A stretch of 64,000 nt of DNA from CAYZTD01 sp964638155 (GTDB lineage Archaea; Thermoplasmatota; E2; DHVEG-1), in assembly GCA_964638155.1 (NCBI GenBank), contig CAZWYI010000004.1:1-64000 (forward strand). Reading direction: 5' to 3'. This document shows, in pieces, positions 45,277 through 53,910 of the stretch. Each line of letters starts with the position of its first letter. The first letter of the stretch is position 1. The notes under the pieces are model-generated. The model searched no databases. It was not told the DNA's origin and saw only the letters and a program-made list of their open reading frames with translations. A program made the translations under genes and the position numbers.

Positions 45277-46296
45277 ATGAATATCAAATCAGCAGTTTTT
45301 GGCTTGATCTCAATTAAACCACAGTCAATTAAATCAGTAGTAAATCGTCTTCCATATTCAAATAACTCTATTTATAATGCTATCGAAAGCATGTTACATG
45401 AAGGAGATCTAATAAAAACCAAGATTAAAAATGAAATCAAATTGGACATACCAAAAGATTATATTAATCAAAAAAAACAAGAGTTTTATATTAAATCTTT
45501 AAGCTATGGAGCCGATCCAGAAATTCTTCTGAGAAAAAATAGTAAAAAACTATGGAAAGCATTGGATTTTACTAATAAAACTTCTGGGCTTTCTGAAGAA
45601 ATCAATCTTTCTGAAAAAACTGTTAGAAAACTTCTTCATTATTTTTCAGATAATGGTTTAGTTTATTTTAAAAAGAAAAATCCATTAATTGCAGAAAAAG
45701 TAAAAAATCATCCTTTAAGCCAATCTCTAAATAAAATGATGAAATCAGAATTAAGCTATAATAAAGTGTATTCAACAGGCTCGACACCTTTTGAAGAGAT
45801 TTTAGCAACACCTGATGAAATTGAAAATATATTATACAATAAAATTGATAGTAGCTTAACTGTAAAAAAAACCGGTTTTCTTGTTAAAGGAAAAGATAAA
45901 AAAATTGCAATTCTTGAAAGTACACCAAAAAAACTTAATGTTGAAGAGATATTTTTAAAAAAAATATTTACCCCGGAAGGGGCAGAAGATATTTGCATTA
46001 AACTTCTTGCCTCTAACAAAATTAATTTTCAAAAATTACTCAGGTATTCGATTAAATATGGTTTTGTAAATATTGTTGGTTGTTATCTTGAAATTATTAA
46101 TGATATTGATAATAGCATTATTGAAGACAATGTTATTGAAAATTTCCATCAAAATATAACAGATAAAGTGTCAACTTTTTTAAAAGAGGAAAAGAAATAT
46201 GGGAAAACTGGCTGGGAGAAAAAATATGAAAAAAAATGGAATATTGATATTTATCTTGATATTGGTGCTATTAAGCATGGAGTACACGGAATATGA
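45277..46296 (+). CDS. Double HTH protein, probable antitoxin/partner of nucleotidyltransferase (AbiEi-like)
   Basis: A 339-residue protein with two HTH regions: about 15-48 (SIKSVVNRLPYSNNSIYNAI) and about 90-130 (SGLSEEINLSEKTVRKLLHY). The rest is mixed helix/strand and includes VKKTGFLVKGKDKKIAILES. It is followed, with a 4-base overlap, by a nucleotidyltransferase-fold gene. This order matches AbiE-type type IV toxin-antitoxin/phage-defence pairs, where the HTH protein is antitoxin and repressor. I see no strong AbiEi signature, so the call rests mainly on layout. A TATA-like ATTTAAATA lies at about 45240. No regulon element. Confidence 0.5.
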   Translation: MNIKSAVFGLISIKPQSIKSVVNRLPYSNNSIYNAIESMLHEGDLIKTKIKNEIKLDIPKDYINQKKQEFYIKSLSYGADPEILLRKNSKKLWKALDFTNKTSGLSEEINLSEKTVRKLLHYFSDNGLVYFKKKNPLIAEKVKNHPLSQSLNKMMKSELSYNKVYSTGSTPFEEILATPDEIENILYNKIDSSLTVKKTGFLVKGKDKKIAILESTPKKLNVEEIFLKKIFTPEGAEDICIKLLASNKINFQKLLRYSIKYGFVNIVGCYLEIINDIDNSIIEDNVIENFHQNITDKVSTFLKEEKKYGKTGWEKKYEKKWNIDIYLDIGAIKHGVHGI

Positions 46297-47030
46297 ACCT
46301 TGAAGATTTTCCTGAAAAGGTTAAAAAGGATATCGAGGACCAATCTCTTTTAATTCTTGAGTATATAACGGAGGATATTATTGTAATTGGTGGTTGGGCT
46401 GTAAGAGCTCTTGTTGGTAAAAAGCATGGGAGGTATACATTGGATGTTGATGGTGTAACTGATGAAAAAAACCTTAGTAATATTTCAAAAAAATTAAAAG
46501 ATGCAGGTTTAAATGTTTGTAGAAAAGAATGGGGAATACAATTCTATCAAAAATATATACCTTCTGTTGATATATCTAAAAAAATTGAGGATGAGGTTAA
46601 AAAAATTGAATTACGGATTGAGATATCAGGTCCGCTGATTAAAGAGAGCGAATCAGATCATTATTTTGAGTTTAGTTTAACTAATTATGAAAAAAAGGAA
46701 ATATCTTATCATTTTAAAGATAAAAAGATTTCATTTTATGTTCCCTATGCAGAGGATATGGCTGCTGTTAAACTTGGTCTTCCTGTTGATTATAAAAATA
46801 ATTATGATGCACAGATGCTTTTAACTATTTGCAATGTTGAAAATGTTGTTAGAAGTATAAAATCCAACGATAATTGGGGCGAAATGGTTTTACGCAGAAT
46901 GCCAAAGATTATCGGTCGATTAAGTAATAAAGAGAGGATTGAGCATATTCTTGCTTTGAATAGAGGTATTAATGTTAAAAAACAGATACTATTGTTGAAA
47001 AAAATAAGAGATAAGCTTATTGATAAGTGA
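46293..47030 (+). CDS. Nucleotidyltransferase-fold protein (AbiEii-like candidate toxin)
   Basis: A 245-residue protein. VIGGWAVRALVGKKHGRYTL followed by Asp51 and Asp53 (LDVDGV) is the GG-W and DxD motif of polymerase-beta-like nucleotidyltransferases of the MNT/AbiEii type. YVPYAEDMAAVKLGLPVDYK fits the helix in which AbiEii-type enzymes keep a conserved Lys. Known relatives add nucleotides to tRNA or GTP and stop growth. Translationally coupled to the HTH gene, as expected for a toxin-antitoxin unit. Confidence 0.6.
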   Translation: MNLEDFPEKVKKDIEDQSLLILEYITEDIIVIGGWAVRALVGKKHGRYTLDVDGVTDEKNLSNISKKLKDAGLNVCRKEWGIQFYQKYIPSVDISKKIEDEVKKIELRIEISGPLIKESESDHYFEFSLTNYEKKEISYHFKDKKISFYVPYAEDMAAVKLGLPVDYKNNYDAQMLLTICNVENVVRSIKSNDNWGEMVLRRMPKIIGRLSNKERIEHILALNRGINVKKQILLLKKIRDKLIDK

Positions 47031-47050
47031 TCTTGATTGGTTTTTTAAGA

Positions 47051-47146
47051 TTTTATTGAAGATGTTGAAGTTAAGAGTAAATCCTTGTGTTTTGATAATT
47101 TTTTATCTTTTAAATCACTTTTTTCTATCTTGTTTAATTTTCTTTC
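47051..47146 (+). pseudogene. 3' fragment of a lost secreted gene (C-terminal tail only)
   Basis: Frame from 47052 reads FIEDVEVKSKSLCFDNFLSF and continues with FKSLFSILFNFL. The first part repeats the caspase-like protein's FIEDVEVESK, and the rest is a typical K-x-K plus hydrophobic tail. No start codon or upstream domain remains. The first 31 bases are the right copy of the direct repeat. Confidence 0.65.
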
Positions 47147-47148
47147 CA

Positions 47149-47178
47149 TGAGGAATATTGTTCTATAAATTATATATA
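47149..47178 (+). promoter_or_regulatory. Regulon element copy 5 plus TATA box
   Basis: Exact match (47149-47168, W=T), then ATTATATATA. It drives the gene at 47232, 83 bases from the element start. Confidence 0.88.
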
Positions 47179-47231
47179 TTAGCAAGTTATTTTTAAGATC
47201 TCTGATATATTAAATATAGGGGTTTTGATAT

Positions 47232-48050
47232 ATGAAAAATAAATGTAAAATTGGATTAGTAATTTTTTTTATAACAATCTTATTAACCGCATCTGCTACA
47301 AATTTAGCTAAATCAACAGTTATTCACAGTCCAAAAGATTATGCAACGTATGACTCTTCAGGAGATGAGTCAACAGACAAACTAGTCTTAACAAAACAAG
47401 AAAAAGAAGATATATACCGACAAATACATAATGAAGATATCGGCGATGAAATTCGCGAAGCTGCAATTGAGACTCTAGATAAATCAATTATCAGCCACGG
47501 CACCAGTTTTTTGTTGGATTTAAAAATATTGAATGAGGGATTGATAGAGATATGTAAACTAATTGAGTTAAAAGAAGCAGATGAACTCGATAAAACATCA
47601 TGTGATTCTTCCTCCCTTAAACTTAGGGCAAAAACAATTCATAATCCAACAACAATACCTATTAATAAAGCAGAGGTAATATGTTTTGTTGTTCTACCTA
47701 TAGAAGATTCCGATGGTTTTTTATGGTTTAATCTTCCCATTTTTTTATCATGGAAGGATAAAACAAATTTGCTTGGTTTTACAGATTATCACGACATCAG
47801 TCCATTTATCTCTTATGCGCTCGTTGCAAGAAAAGGTTTTTCCAATTTGAATACTGATATGTTATATGAGGAGGCCCCATGGTATGGATCAACTGATGGG
47901 AAGCAAACGGAATTTCTGTTTTTAGATGAATTTTCGTCAACAGCAGATAGGCAAGAGAAAACGTTTTCAGTTAATTTTTTATCTGGAAAAATATTTTTGG
48001 CGCATTTTTTTAAAGATGTCAAAAATATCATTTCTGAATATAATCTTTAA
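47232..48050 (+). CDS. Secreted protein of unknown function
   Basis: A 272-residue protein. The signal peptide (IGLVIFFITILLTASATNLA) is followed by a helical region (about 55-120, with KQEKEDIYRQIHNEDIGDEI) and then a mixed domain with several aromatic residues (DSDGFLWFNLPIFLSWKDKT). The end (FFKDVKNIISEYNL) is less hydrophobic than the shared tail, so I do not count it. No family or active site is recognised. Membership of the regulon is its main clue. Confidence 0.55.
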   Translation: MKNKCKIGLVIFFITILLTASATNLAKSTVIHSPKDYATYDSSGDESTDKLVLTKQEKEDIYRQIHNEDIGDEIREAAIETLDKSIISHGTSFLLDLKILNEGLIEICKLIELKEADELDKTSCDSSSLKLRAKTIHNPTTIPINKAEVICFVVLPIEDSDGFLWFNLPIFLSWKDKTNLLGFTDYHDISPFISYALVARKGFSNLNTDMLYEEAPWYGSTDGKQTEFLFLDEFSSTADRQEKTFSVNFLSGKIFLAHFFKDVKNIISEYNL

Positions 48051-48206
48051 AGTGTAATTAGGTATCTGGTAGGTGTCTAATATCGTCTGAACAATCTGTG
48101 TTCAGTCAAATACAACATTTTTTGTCAAAAAAATAGATGATATTTTTGTAAATGGATTTTTTAAAGATTTCAAAACGGGAGATATTTAAAACCTCTTTTT
48201 TTTCTG

Positions 48207-48236
48207 TGAGGAATATTGTACTATAAATTTTATATA
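48207..48236 (+). promoter_or_regulatory. Regulon element copy 6 plus TATA box
   Basis: Exact match (48207-48226, W=A), then TTTATATAC. It drives the clostripain-like gene at 48281, 74 bases from the element start. Confidence 0.88.
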
Positions 48237-48280
48237 CTTTTATAAATAATATTAAATAAAAAAGATAAGAAGTAATAAAT

Positions 48281-49879
48281 ATGAGTCGAAAACTAATATC
48301 CTTAACATTAATATGCATATTTTTATTTTCAATTTTTTCAGGAGCATCTTCTGTAAAGTTAGAGGCTAATGATTCAAATATTGAAATAAAGAACGGATCA
48401 GCTTCTTGGACAGTAATGGCTTATATGAATACATATTCAGATTCAGATTTAGAAGGGGCTCATATAGATAATTTTTTAGAGATGGCAACGGTAGGATCTA
48501 GTGATAATTTAAATATTGTAGTACAATTAAAAAGACCTGGTTCTAATGGTGAAACTAGCTATGGAGATTGGTCTGGTATAAGAAGAGGAATTGTTTTAAA
48601 AGACGATGATCCTACAGAAGAATGGGGGGAAAAAATTGATGGAGATATGGGTAACCATCAAACTTTGTCAACCTTTTGTAACTGGGCAAAGAACAATTAT
48701 CAAGCTGATAAATATTTACTAGTTCTTGCTGGTCATGGTTATGGAAGCCGCGGATGCTTTGGTTTGACCATGTCAGATCTCAATTCGGCTTTTAAAGATA
48801 TAAATAATGGGGTTGATATAGTTACTTTTGAATCATGTAGTATGGGTACAGTTGAAGTTGCATCCGCAATTGCAGCATATGTAGACTATATGGTTGCTTC
48901 AGAAAAAAGTTTGATGACCTCTTGTCTTATATATGGTAATAATGCGGGTAATGGTTTGTTAAATCTTTTAGAGAATAATCCATCCTTATCAACTTACGAT
49001 CTTACTGAAAAATTTATCACAAATAATTTTTTTAGCGGGTATACAAAGTCTGCAATTGATTTATCAAAAATTAGCTTTTTGAAAAGTAAGATTAGTGATT
49101 TTAGTAGTGATTTAGTCACTTCTCTTAATAATAATTACAATGAAATTAATGATGCTTTTGTTAGCACAAGAACCTCATCTTCTTTTGAGGAGGGCCACCG
49201 TGATTTGTATTATTTTGCAGATTTAATCGATACGAATATTCAAAATATAAACTCAGCTGAAAGTTTAAAAAATGCAATAGATGATGCGGTTATAGATAAA
49301 GAAAATACCCCTGCATATTCAGATTCTTATGGTTTATCTATCTATATGGGAAATTTATATGAAAGCTATAGAAACGAGATAGTTCCTTCTTTTTGTGCTG
49401 ATACATCATGGGATGAATTTTTAGAGGATTATTATACTTATGAAAATCAACCTCCTGAGACTCCAGATACGCCTAGTGGGTCTACAAAAATTGATAAAGG
49501 AAAAAAATGTCCATACAAGGTTGAACCTATAAAAGATCCTGAGGCAGACGAAATTTATTATTATTTTGACTTTGGAGATGGAAGTAATAGTGGCTGGCTT
49601 GGCCCATATAATTCAGGGGAGGGAGACGAAAATGAAGAAATTTCGTGTTGGCATACTTGGGACAATAAAGGATCATTTGAAGTAAGAGTCAAAGCAAAAG
49701 ATGACCCAAACAATGATGGTGATATGTCTGACGGGGCTGAAAGTTCATGGAGTGATACTTTAACTGTGACTGTCCAAGGAAAAGGAAAAAATAAACCCCT
49801 TGATAGATTTTTGTTCTTAAAAACTATTTTTTCTTTAATCTCCTATAAAATTTTTAGCATTTTACATTTAATCAATTAG
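48281..49879 (+). CDS. Secreted clostripain-like (C11) peptidase with PKD domain and tail
   Basis: A 532-residue exported peptidase. After the signal peptide (ISLTLICIFLFSIFSGASS), the C11 domain begins SWTVMAYMNTYSDSDLEGAH and has His152 in LVLAGHGYGS and Cys186 in VTFESCSMGTVE. The fold is caspase-like and members usually cleave after Arg or Lys. A PKD-like domain (about 405-505, YYFDFGDGSNSGWLGPYNSG) and the tail FLFLKTIFSLISYKIFSILH follow. Clostripain homologs are known in sediment MBG-D archaea. Confidence 0.82.
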   Translation: MSRKLISLTLICIFLFSIFSGASSVKLEANDSNIEIKNGSASWTVMAYMNTYSDSDLEGAHIDNFLEMATVGSSDNLNIVVQLKRPGSNGETSYGDWSGIRRGIVLKDDDPTEEWGEKIDGDMGNHQTLSTFCNWAKNNYQADKYLLVLAGHGYGSRGCFGLTMSDLNSAFKDINNGVDIVTFESCSMGTVEVASAIAAYVDYMVASEKSLMTSCLIYGNNAGNGLLNLLENNPSLSTYDLTEKFITNNFFSGYTKSAIDLSKISFLKSKISDFSSDLVTSLNNNYNEINDAFVSTRTSSSFEEGHRDLYYFADLIDTNIQNINSAESLKNAIDDAVIDKENTPAYSDSYGLSIYMGNLYESYRNEIVPSFCADTSWDEFLEDYYTYENQPPETPDTPSGSTKIDKGKKCPYKVEPIKDPEADEIYYYFDFGDGSNSGWLGPYNSGEGDENEEISCWHTWDNKGSFEVRVKAKDDPNNDGDMSDGAESSWSDTLTVTVQGKGKNKPLDRFLFLKTIFSLISYKIFSILHLIN

Positions 49880-49928
49880 TTCCTTTCGTTCCCCCTCTTT
49901 TTCATTTTTATCATTTTGTTGTCTTTCA

Positions 49929-49958
49929 TGAGGAATATTGTTCTATAAACTTTATATA
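49929..49958 (+). promoter_or_regulatory. Regulon element copy 7 plus TATA box
   Basis: Exact match (49929-49948, W=T), then CTTTATATA. It drives the gene at 50010, 81 bases from the element start. Confidence 0.88.
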
Positions 49959-50009
49959 GCTAAAACATTAGTATAATTTGTAGAAAATAAAAAAGGATTG
50001 TTTGATAAA

Positions 50010-51593
50010 ATGAATAAGAAATTAACGTCTATTTTTGTAATGATAATGCTGTTGTTGACAAGTTCTATTATGGTAGTAGAATCTATATCGATAGAAGAAA
50101 AAATGAAAACTCGACATGATATTGAAACATTTGATAATGGCGTTGTTACATGGCATTTATTTCAAAGTGGTGATACACGGCATGTAATGGAAGAAAATGA
50201 CGGATATGTTCTTGTTGGAAATAAATGGATGAATAAAGATAATAACTGGCGCGATTCATTTATTATAAAACTTAATAAACAAGGTGAAGAACAATGGAGA
50301 ACAACATTTGATTATGATTATTCTGAGAGTTTATATTGGGTAGATAAAGATATTGATGGCGGATATATTTCAACTGGATATATCTATGATAAAGTTACAA
50401 AAGATTATGATCTCTACGTAGCAAAATTTGATAGTACTGGAGAATTCATGTGGGCTGAATCTTTTGACAAGGCAAATGAAGATTATGGTTTTGGTGTATA
50501 TACAGATCAATCAGGTTATATTGTATTTGGAAACGCAAAAACATCTGATAAAGTTGAGCAAGTTTGGATTTTTAAAATTTCCAGAAAAGGTTCAATTATT
50601 TGGGAAAAGTTAACTAATGTCGATCATAACATTCATGGTAGAGAAGTAAGAAAAGCAAATGATGGGGAATATATACTCACAGGTACAAGAAATTCACGAC
50701 CATGGCTTGCAAAAATAAAGCCAAATGGAGATACATCGTGGGAAAAGATTTATAATGATATAGATGGAGGAGGCGTGTCAGTGATTCAAACTTCTAATGG
50801 TGGATATGCAATAGGTGGAAGGATATTGCTTGAAGAAGATCCATATGAAATTCCTGTATTAATTATTACAGATTCTAATGGTAATCTAAGATCAACAACA
50901 CAATTTGAAGAAAAATTAAACGGAGTTAGACTTTATGGTGGGGGTGTAGCCTGTATAGATGAAACAAGTGACGGCGGGCTTATAATTTTTACACAAGGTG
51001 AATCAGGACAAGTAACAGCTTTAGATTGGGTTTTAATTAAAACAGATCCAGAGGGAAACGAACTATGGCGAAGAGCATTTGAAGGCCAAATAAATTTGAG
51101 TTGTTCAAATGATTATTCCTTTTACTGTGAAACTACTAATGATGGGGGAATTATTATGATAGGAAAAACAGAAGGACATATGTGGGTTGTAAAAACAGAT
51201 AGCACAGGACATCTGAGTCAAGCCCCTATTACACCAACAATAAATGGACCAAGTGAAGGGTATATCGATGAAGAATATACTTTTACTTTTGATGCAGTTG
51301 ACCCGGATGGAGATCAATTGTATTATAGAGTTCATTTTGGGTTAAGTGATTATGGGAATGATGAATGGGTTGGTCCATTTACATCAGGAGAGGAGATAAC
51401 TATATCATATGATTGGGCGTTGAAAGGAAATTACACGATAAAGTTAACTTTATATGATCAAACTTTAGAATACAGTGAAACAGCAACTAAAGAAATAACA
51501 ATAAACCAAGGAAAATCAAAAAATATACTATTTGAAAGTTTATTAGAACGATTTCTGTCAAATTTTCCAATATTAAATAATCTACTAAACTAA
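50010..51593 (+). CDS. Secreted beta-propeller protein with PKD/cadherin-like domain and tail
   Basis: A 527-residue exported protein. After a signal peptide, residues about 40-400 hold five to six repeats with the pattern D/N-G-G-Y-I-x-x-G (DGGYISTGY, DGEYILTGT, NGGYAIGGR, DGGIIMIGK) and FxWxxxF strands, typical of a beta-propeller. A PKD/cadherin-like domain (about 405-500, VDPDGDQLYYRVHFG) follows, then GKSKN and the tail LLERFLSNFPILNNLLN, which is very typical. Start ATG 50010 follows TTGAT. Probably a binding rather than catalytic protein. Confidence 0.7.
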   Translation: MNKKLTSIFVMIMLLLTSSIMVVESISIEEKMKTRHDIETFDNGVVTWHLFQSGDTRHVMEENDGYVLVGNKWMNKDNNWRDSFIIKLNKQGEEQWRTTFDYDYSESLYWVDKDIDGGYISTGYIYDKVTKDYDLYVAKFDSTGEFMWAESFDKANEDYGFGVYTDQSGYIVFGNAKTSDKVEQVWIFKISRKGSIIWEKLTNVDHNIHGREVRKANDGEYILTGTRNSRPWLAKIKPNGDTSWEKIYNDIDGGGVSVIQTSNGGYAIGGRILLEEDPYEIPVLIITDSNGNLRSTTQFEEKLNGVRLYGGGVACIDETSDGGLIIFTQGESGQVTALDWVLIKTDPEGNELWRRAFEGQINLSCSNDYSFYCETTNDGGIIMIGKTEGHMWVVKTDSTGHLSQAPITPTINGPSEGYIDEEYTFTFDAVDPDGDQLYYRVHFGLSDYGNDEWVGPFTSGEEITISYDWALKGNYTIKLTLYDQTLEYSETATKEITINQGKSKNILFESLLERFLSNFPILNNLLN

Positions 51594-51878
51594 AATTTCT
51601 TTTATAACTTCTAACGCGGTATCAGTTTTAAATCCATAGGACTCAAAATGAGTATTATACAGGAATTAAAAGGATGTTTAGGAAAATATTGGTAAAAGTT
51701 TCATTAAGAATTAGTTTGTATAAACTAAAAATTAAATTAATGAAAACCAATCTAAAAAATAAAAAATCAAAAAAAGTTTGCCTTAGATTTTAAGATAAAA
51801 AACATTGGTAATCATTCACCAAAGAAGTTCACTGTATTTGATGATTAAGAATAATCAATTTTTTCTTGTTCTTTTCCA
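51594..51878. other. Intergenic stretch with possible gene remnant
   Basis: No intact gene. A short open stretch near 51775-51847 reads FALDFKIKNIGNHSPKKFTV in frame before a stop, resembling a CARDB/Ig-like strand of a secreted protein, but it has no start and stops lie upstream. Treated as a decayed fragment of low certainty. Confidence 0.3.
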
Positions 51879-51908
51879 TGAGGAATATTGTTCTATAAAG
51901 TTTATATT
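51879..51908 (+). promoter_or_regulatory. Regulon element copy 8 plus TATA box, no protein gene downstream
   Basis: Exact match (51879-51898, W=T), then GTTTATATT. No reading frame with a usable start lies before the next element at 52084. Transcription would begin near 51928-51932, exactly where a stem-loop starts. Confidence 0.85.
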
Positions 51909-51928
51909 CTAGTAAAACTATATTGATT

Positions 51929-52001
51929 ATAAAACAAGGAGAAATAAGTTCATATTTATCACACCGAAACTCTTTTTTTTCCTTGTTTTATCACTTTTTT
52001 A
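51929..52001 (+). ncRNA. Candidate small RNA of the regulon
   Basis: ATAAAACAAGGA (51929-51940) and TCCTTGTTTTAT (51980-51991) are perfect 12-base inverted repeats around a 39-base loop, followed by T-runs (51995-52000 and 52005-52010). The left arm begins at the distance from the TATA box expected for a transcription start. No protein is encoded. A decayed gene leader is the alternative. Confidence 0.55.
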
Positions 52002-52083
52002 AAATTTTTTAATATAAGGCTATACAGAAAAACAATCTATTCTAGTTTGTTAAATACCTGATTTTGATATTTTTTGTATCTTA

Positions 52084-52113
52084 TGAGGAATATTGTACTA
52101 TAAATATTATATA
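52084..52113 (+). promoter_or_regulatory. Regulon element copy 9 plus TATA box
   Basis: Exact match (52084-52103, W=A), then ATTATATAT. It drives the metallopeptidase at 52173, 89 bases from the element start. The previous copy lies 205 bases upstream, so the gene may also receive read-through. Confidence 0.88.
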
Positions 52114-52172
52114 TCTATAACTATATAATTTAATTAGTAATATTCGATATAAATATCTAGGAGGAATCAAAT

Positions 52173-53786
52173 TTGCTTAAACTATCATTAAAAGATAAAG
52201 ATAAATTGACTAAGATAATGGCTGTTTTTTTAGTTGCAGTAATTGTAGTTTCGGGTGTTGCCTTAATAGTTTTAATGGATTTTGAAGAAGAAAAAAAGGA
52301 TACAAAAGAAAAAGAAACTGATGATAGAATAAGTCCATATACAAACCAAGCTGTATTTTTAGAGATACATCGTATTAGAAAAAAAGGCATCATCGAACAA
52401 ATGTATACCTCTGGAAAAAATATCTTTGATGTTTCACCACAAAGATCAGCTGGAAAAGAATGGAGCATTATACTTGATGGTTTGAGAAAAGGAAAAGGCT
52501 GGGATGAAAATCCAAGTTATTATTATGTAGCTAAATTTGATGATTTTGAATGGGTGGGAAAAGACACCTATAATTCTTGGGACACAGGATATATGAATCA
52601 GCAGATATTTAGAAACATTGATGATGAGCAATCTAAAACTACTATCAAACTTTCAATATTTGAAAATGTAAAAATAAATAAGTTATTTAGAGATAAAATT
52701 CAAGAAAAAGAACAAGATTATTTTTCAATTGAATATGATTTTAAAACAGGTAGATGGACGGGTGATGACTTCTTTAATGACTCTGATGGATATGGCCATT
52801 TAGATGGAGAAAATTTTGAGATTTGGTTTAGTTTATACCAGACATCTGCTGATGAAGATATAATTCCATATTTAGCAGAAATTGAACTTGGAACAGATCC
52901 TCTCAAAGATGATACCTTATTAGATCCAGATGAAGATGGAATCCCAACAGCATGGGAATGGAAATGGGGATATGACCCATTCACCTGGGATGATCATTCA
53001 TCTTTAGATCCAGATAATGATGGATTATCTAATTTGGAAGAATACTATATGAGAGAATGGCTCGCTAATCCGTACCAGCCTGAGATCTACATTGAAACTG
53101 ATTACATGGAACAAACACCAAAAAAAGGAATATTTGGTAGAGACGGATGGGATGGATGGAAACATATTTTCTATGAGGAATCCCAACAGATGCTAATTGA
53201 AAGATTCAATCAACACGGGTACACGATTCATATCGATGATGGATGTATGGGTGGTGGTGGAGATATTCTTCCATTTGTCAGAGGAGGAGGTGCATACAAC
53301 CAAGATACGGGTGTTGTAGCAGGACATTACGCTAATGATTTTTCTGATGAAAGAAAAGGGATATTCAGGTATCTAATCGTTGCTTATGGTGGTGGTTGGT
53401 GTCACCCTCAGGATTCAAATCATTACTATGATTGTATGGTTGTTCCACACAATAGAAAATTCTTTTTAAATCAACTTAATTGTGCGCTAACAGAACGAAC
53501 TAAACGTATCGGGCAAGCAATTCAAATCATTCATGAACTAGGACATTCACTTGGAATTGTCGGAAGTACAACGCCTGGTGTTGATAATGCAAGTGTTAGA
53601 AATGATAATCCTAAGGATTATCCATGGTTTGATTATGTAAGTGTTATGAATTACGATTATTTCCGGCAGAGATACTTTGATTACTCAGATGGAAGTCATG
53701 GTCCTTATGATTTTGATGACTGGTCTGCACTTGATTTAACATTTTTCCAAACACCCTCAGTTTATATGGAGGGTGTTGGGTCATAA
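52173..53786 (+). CDS. Membrane-anchored or secreted metzincin-like metallopeptidase
   Basis: A 537-residue paralog of the gene at 6575-8488 and of the peptidase part of 126-2117. The N-terminal hydrophobic segment (IMAVFLVAVIVVSGVALIVL) is an anchor or signal. Calcium-binding repeats (LDPDEDGIPTAW, LDPDNDGLSN) precede the peptidase domain, with HELGHSLGI at 454-462, Asp in GVDNAS as likely third ligand, and the Met-turn SVMNY. It ends with FDYSDGSHGPYDFDDW. It starts at TTG after AGGAGG. It is the only one of the three paralogs under the regulon element. Confidence 0.82.
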   Translation: MLKLSLKDKDKLTKIMAVFLVAVIVVSGVALIVLMDFEEEKKDTKEKETDDRISPYTNQAVFLEIHRIRKKGIIEQMYTSGKNIFDVSPQRSAGKEWSIILDGLRKGKGWDENPSYYYVAKFDDFEWVGKDTYNSWDTGYMNQQIFRNIDDEQSKTTIKLSIFENVKINKLFRDKIQEKEQDYFSIEYDFKTGRWTGDDFFNDSDGYGHLDGENFEIWFSLYQTSADEDIIPYLAEIELGTDPLKDDTLLDPDEDGIPTAWEWKWGYDPFTWDDHSSLDPDNDGLSNLEEYYMREWLANPYQPEIYIETDYMEQTPKKGIFGRDGWDGWKHIFYEESQQMLIERFNQHGYTIHIDDGCMGGGGDILPFVRGGGAYNQDTGVVAGHYANDFSDERKGIFRYLIVAYGGGWCHPQDSNHYYDCMVVPHNRKFFLNQLNCALTERTKRIGQAIQIIHELGHSLGIVGSTTPGVDNASVRNDNPKDYPWFDYVSVMNYDYFRQRYFDYSDGSHGPYDFDDWSALDLTFFQTPSVYMEGVGS

Positions 53787-53832
53787 TGGTTTTTGCTTAA
53801 TTTCATTATTAAGCATTTTTTCTAAGTTTCTC

Positions 53833-53862
53833 TGAGGAATATTGTACTATAAGATATAAATA
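53833..53862 (+). promoter_or_regulatory. Regulon element copy 10 plus TATA box
   Basis: Exact match (53833-53852, W=A), then GATATAAATA. It drives the gene at 53911, 78 bases from the element start. Confidence 0.88.
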
Positions 53863-53910
53863 GCAGTGCAAATATTTATGAAAAAAATATATAAAATGAG
53901 GTAATTAAAA

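Noticed and set aside
51775..51847. Small protein gene before the orphan promoter
   Set aside because: The short CARDB-like stretch has no start codon or ribosome site and an in-frame stop upstream.
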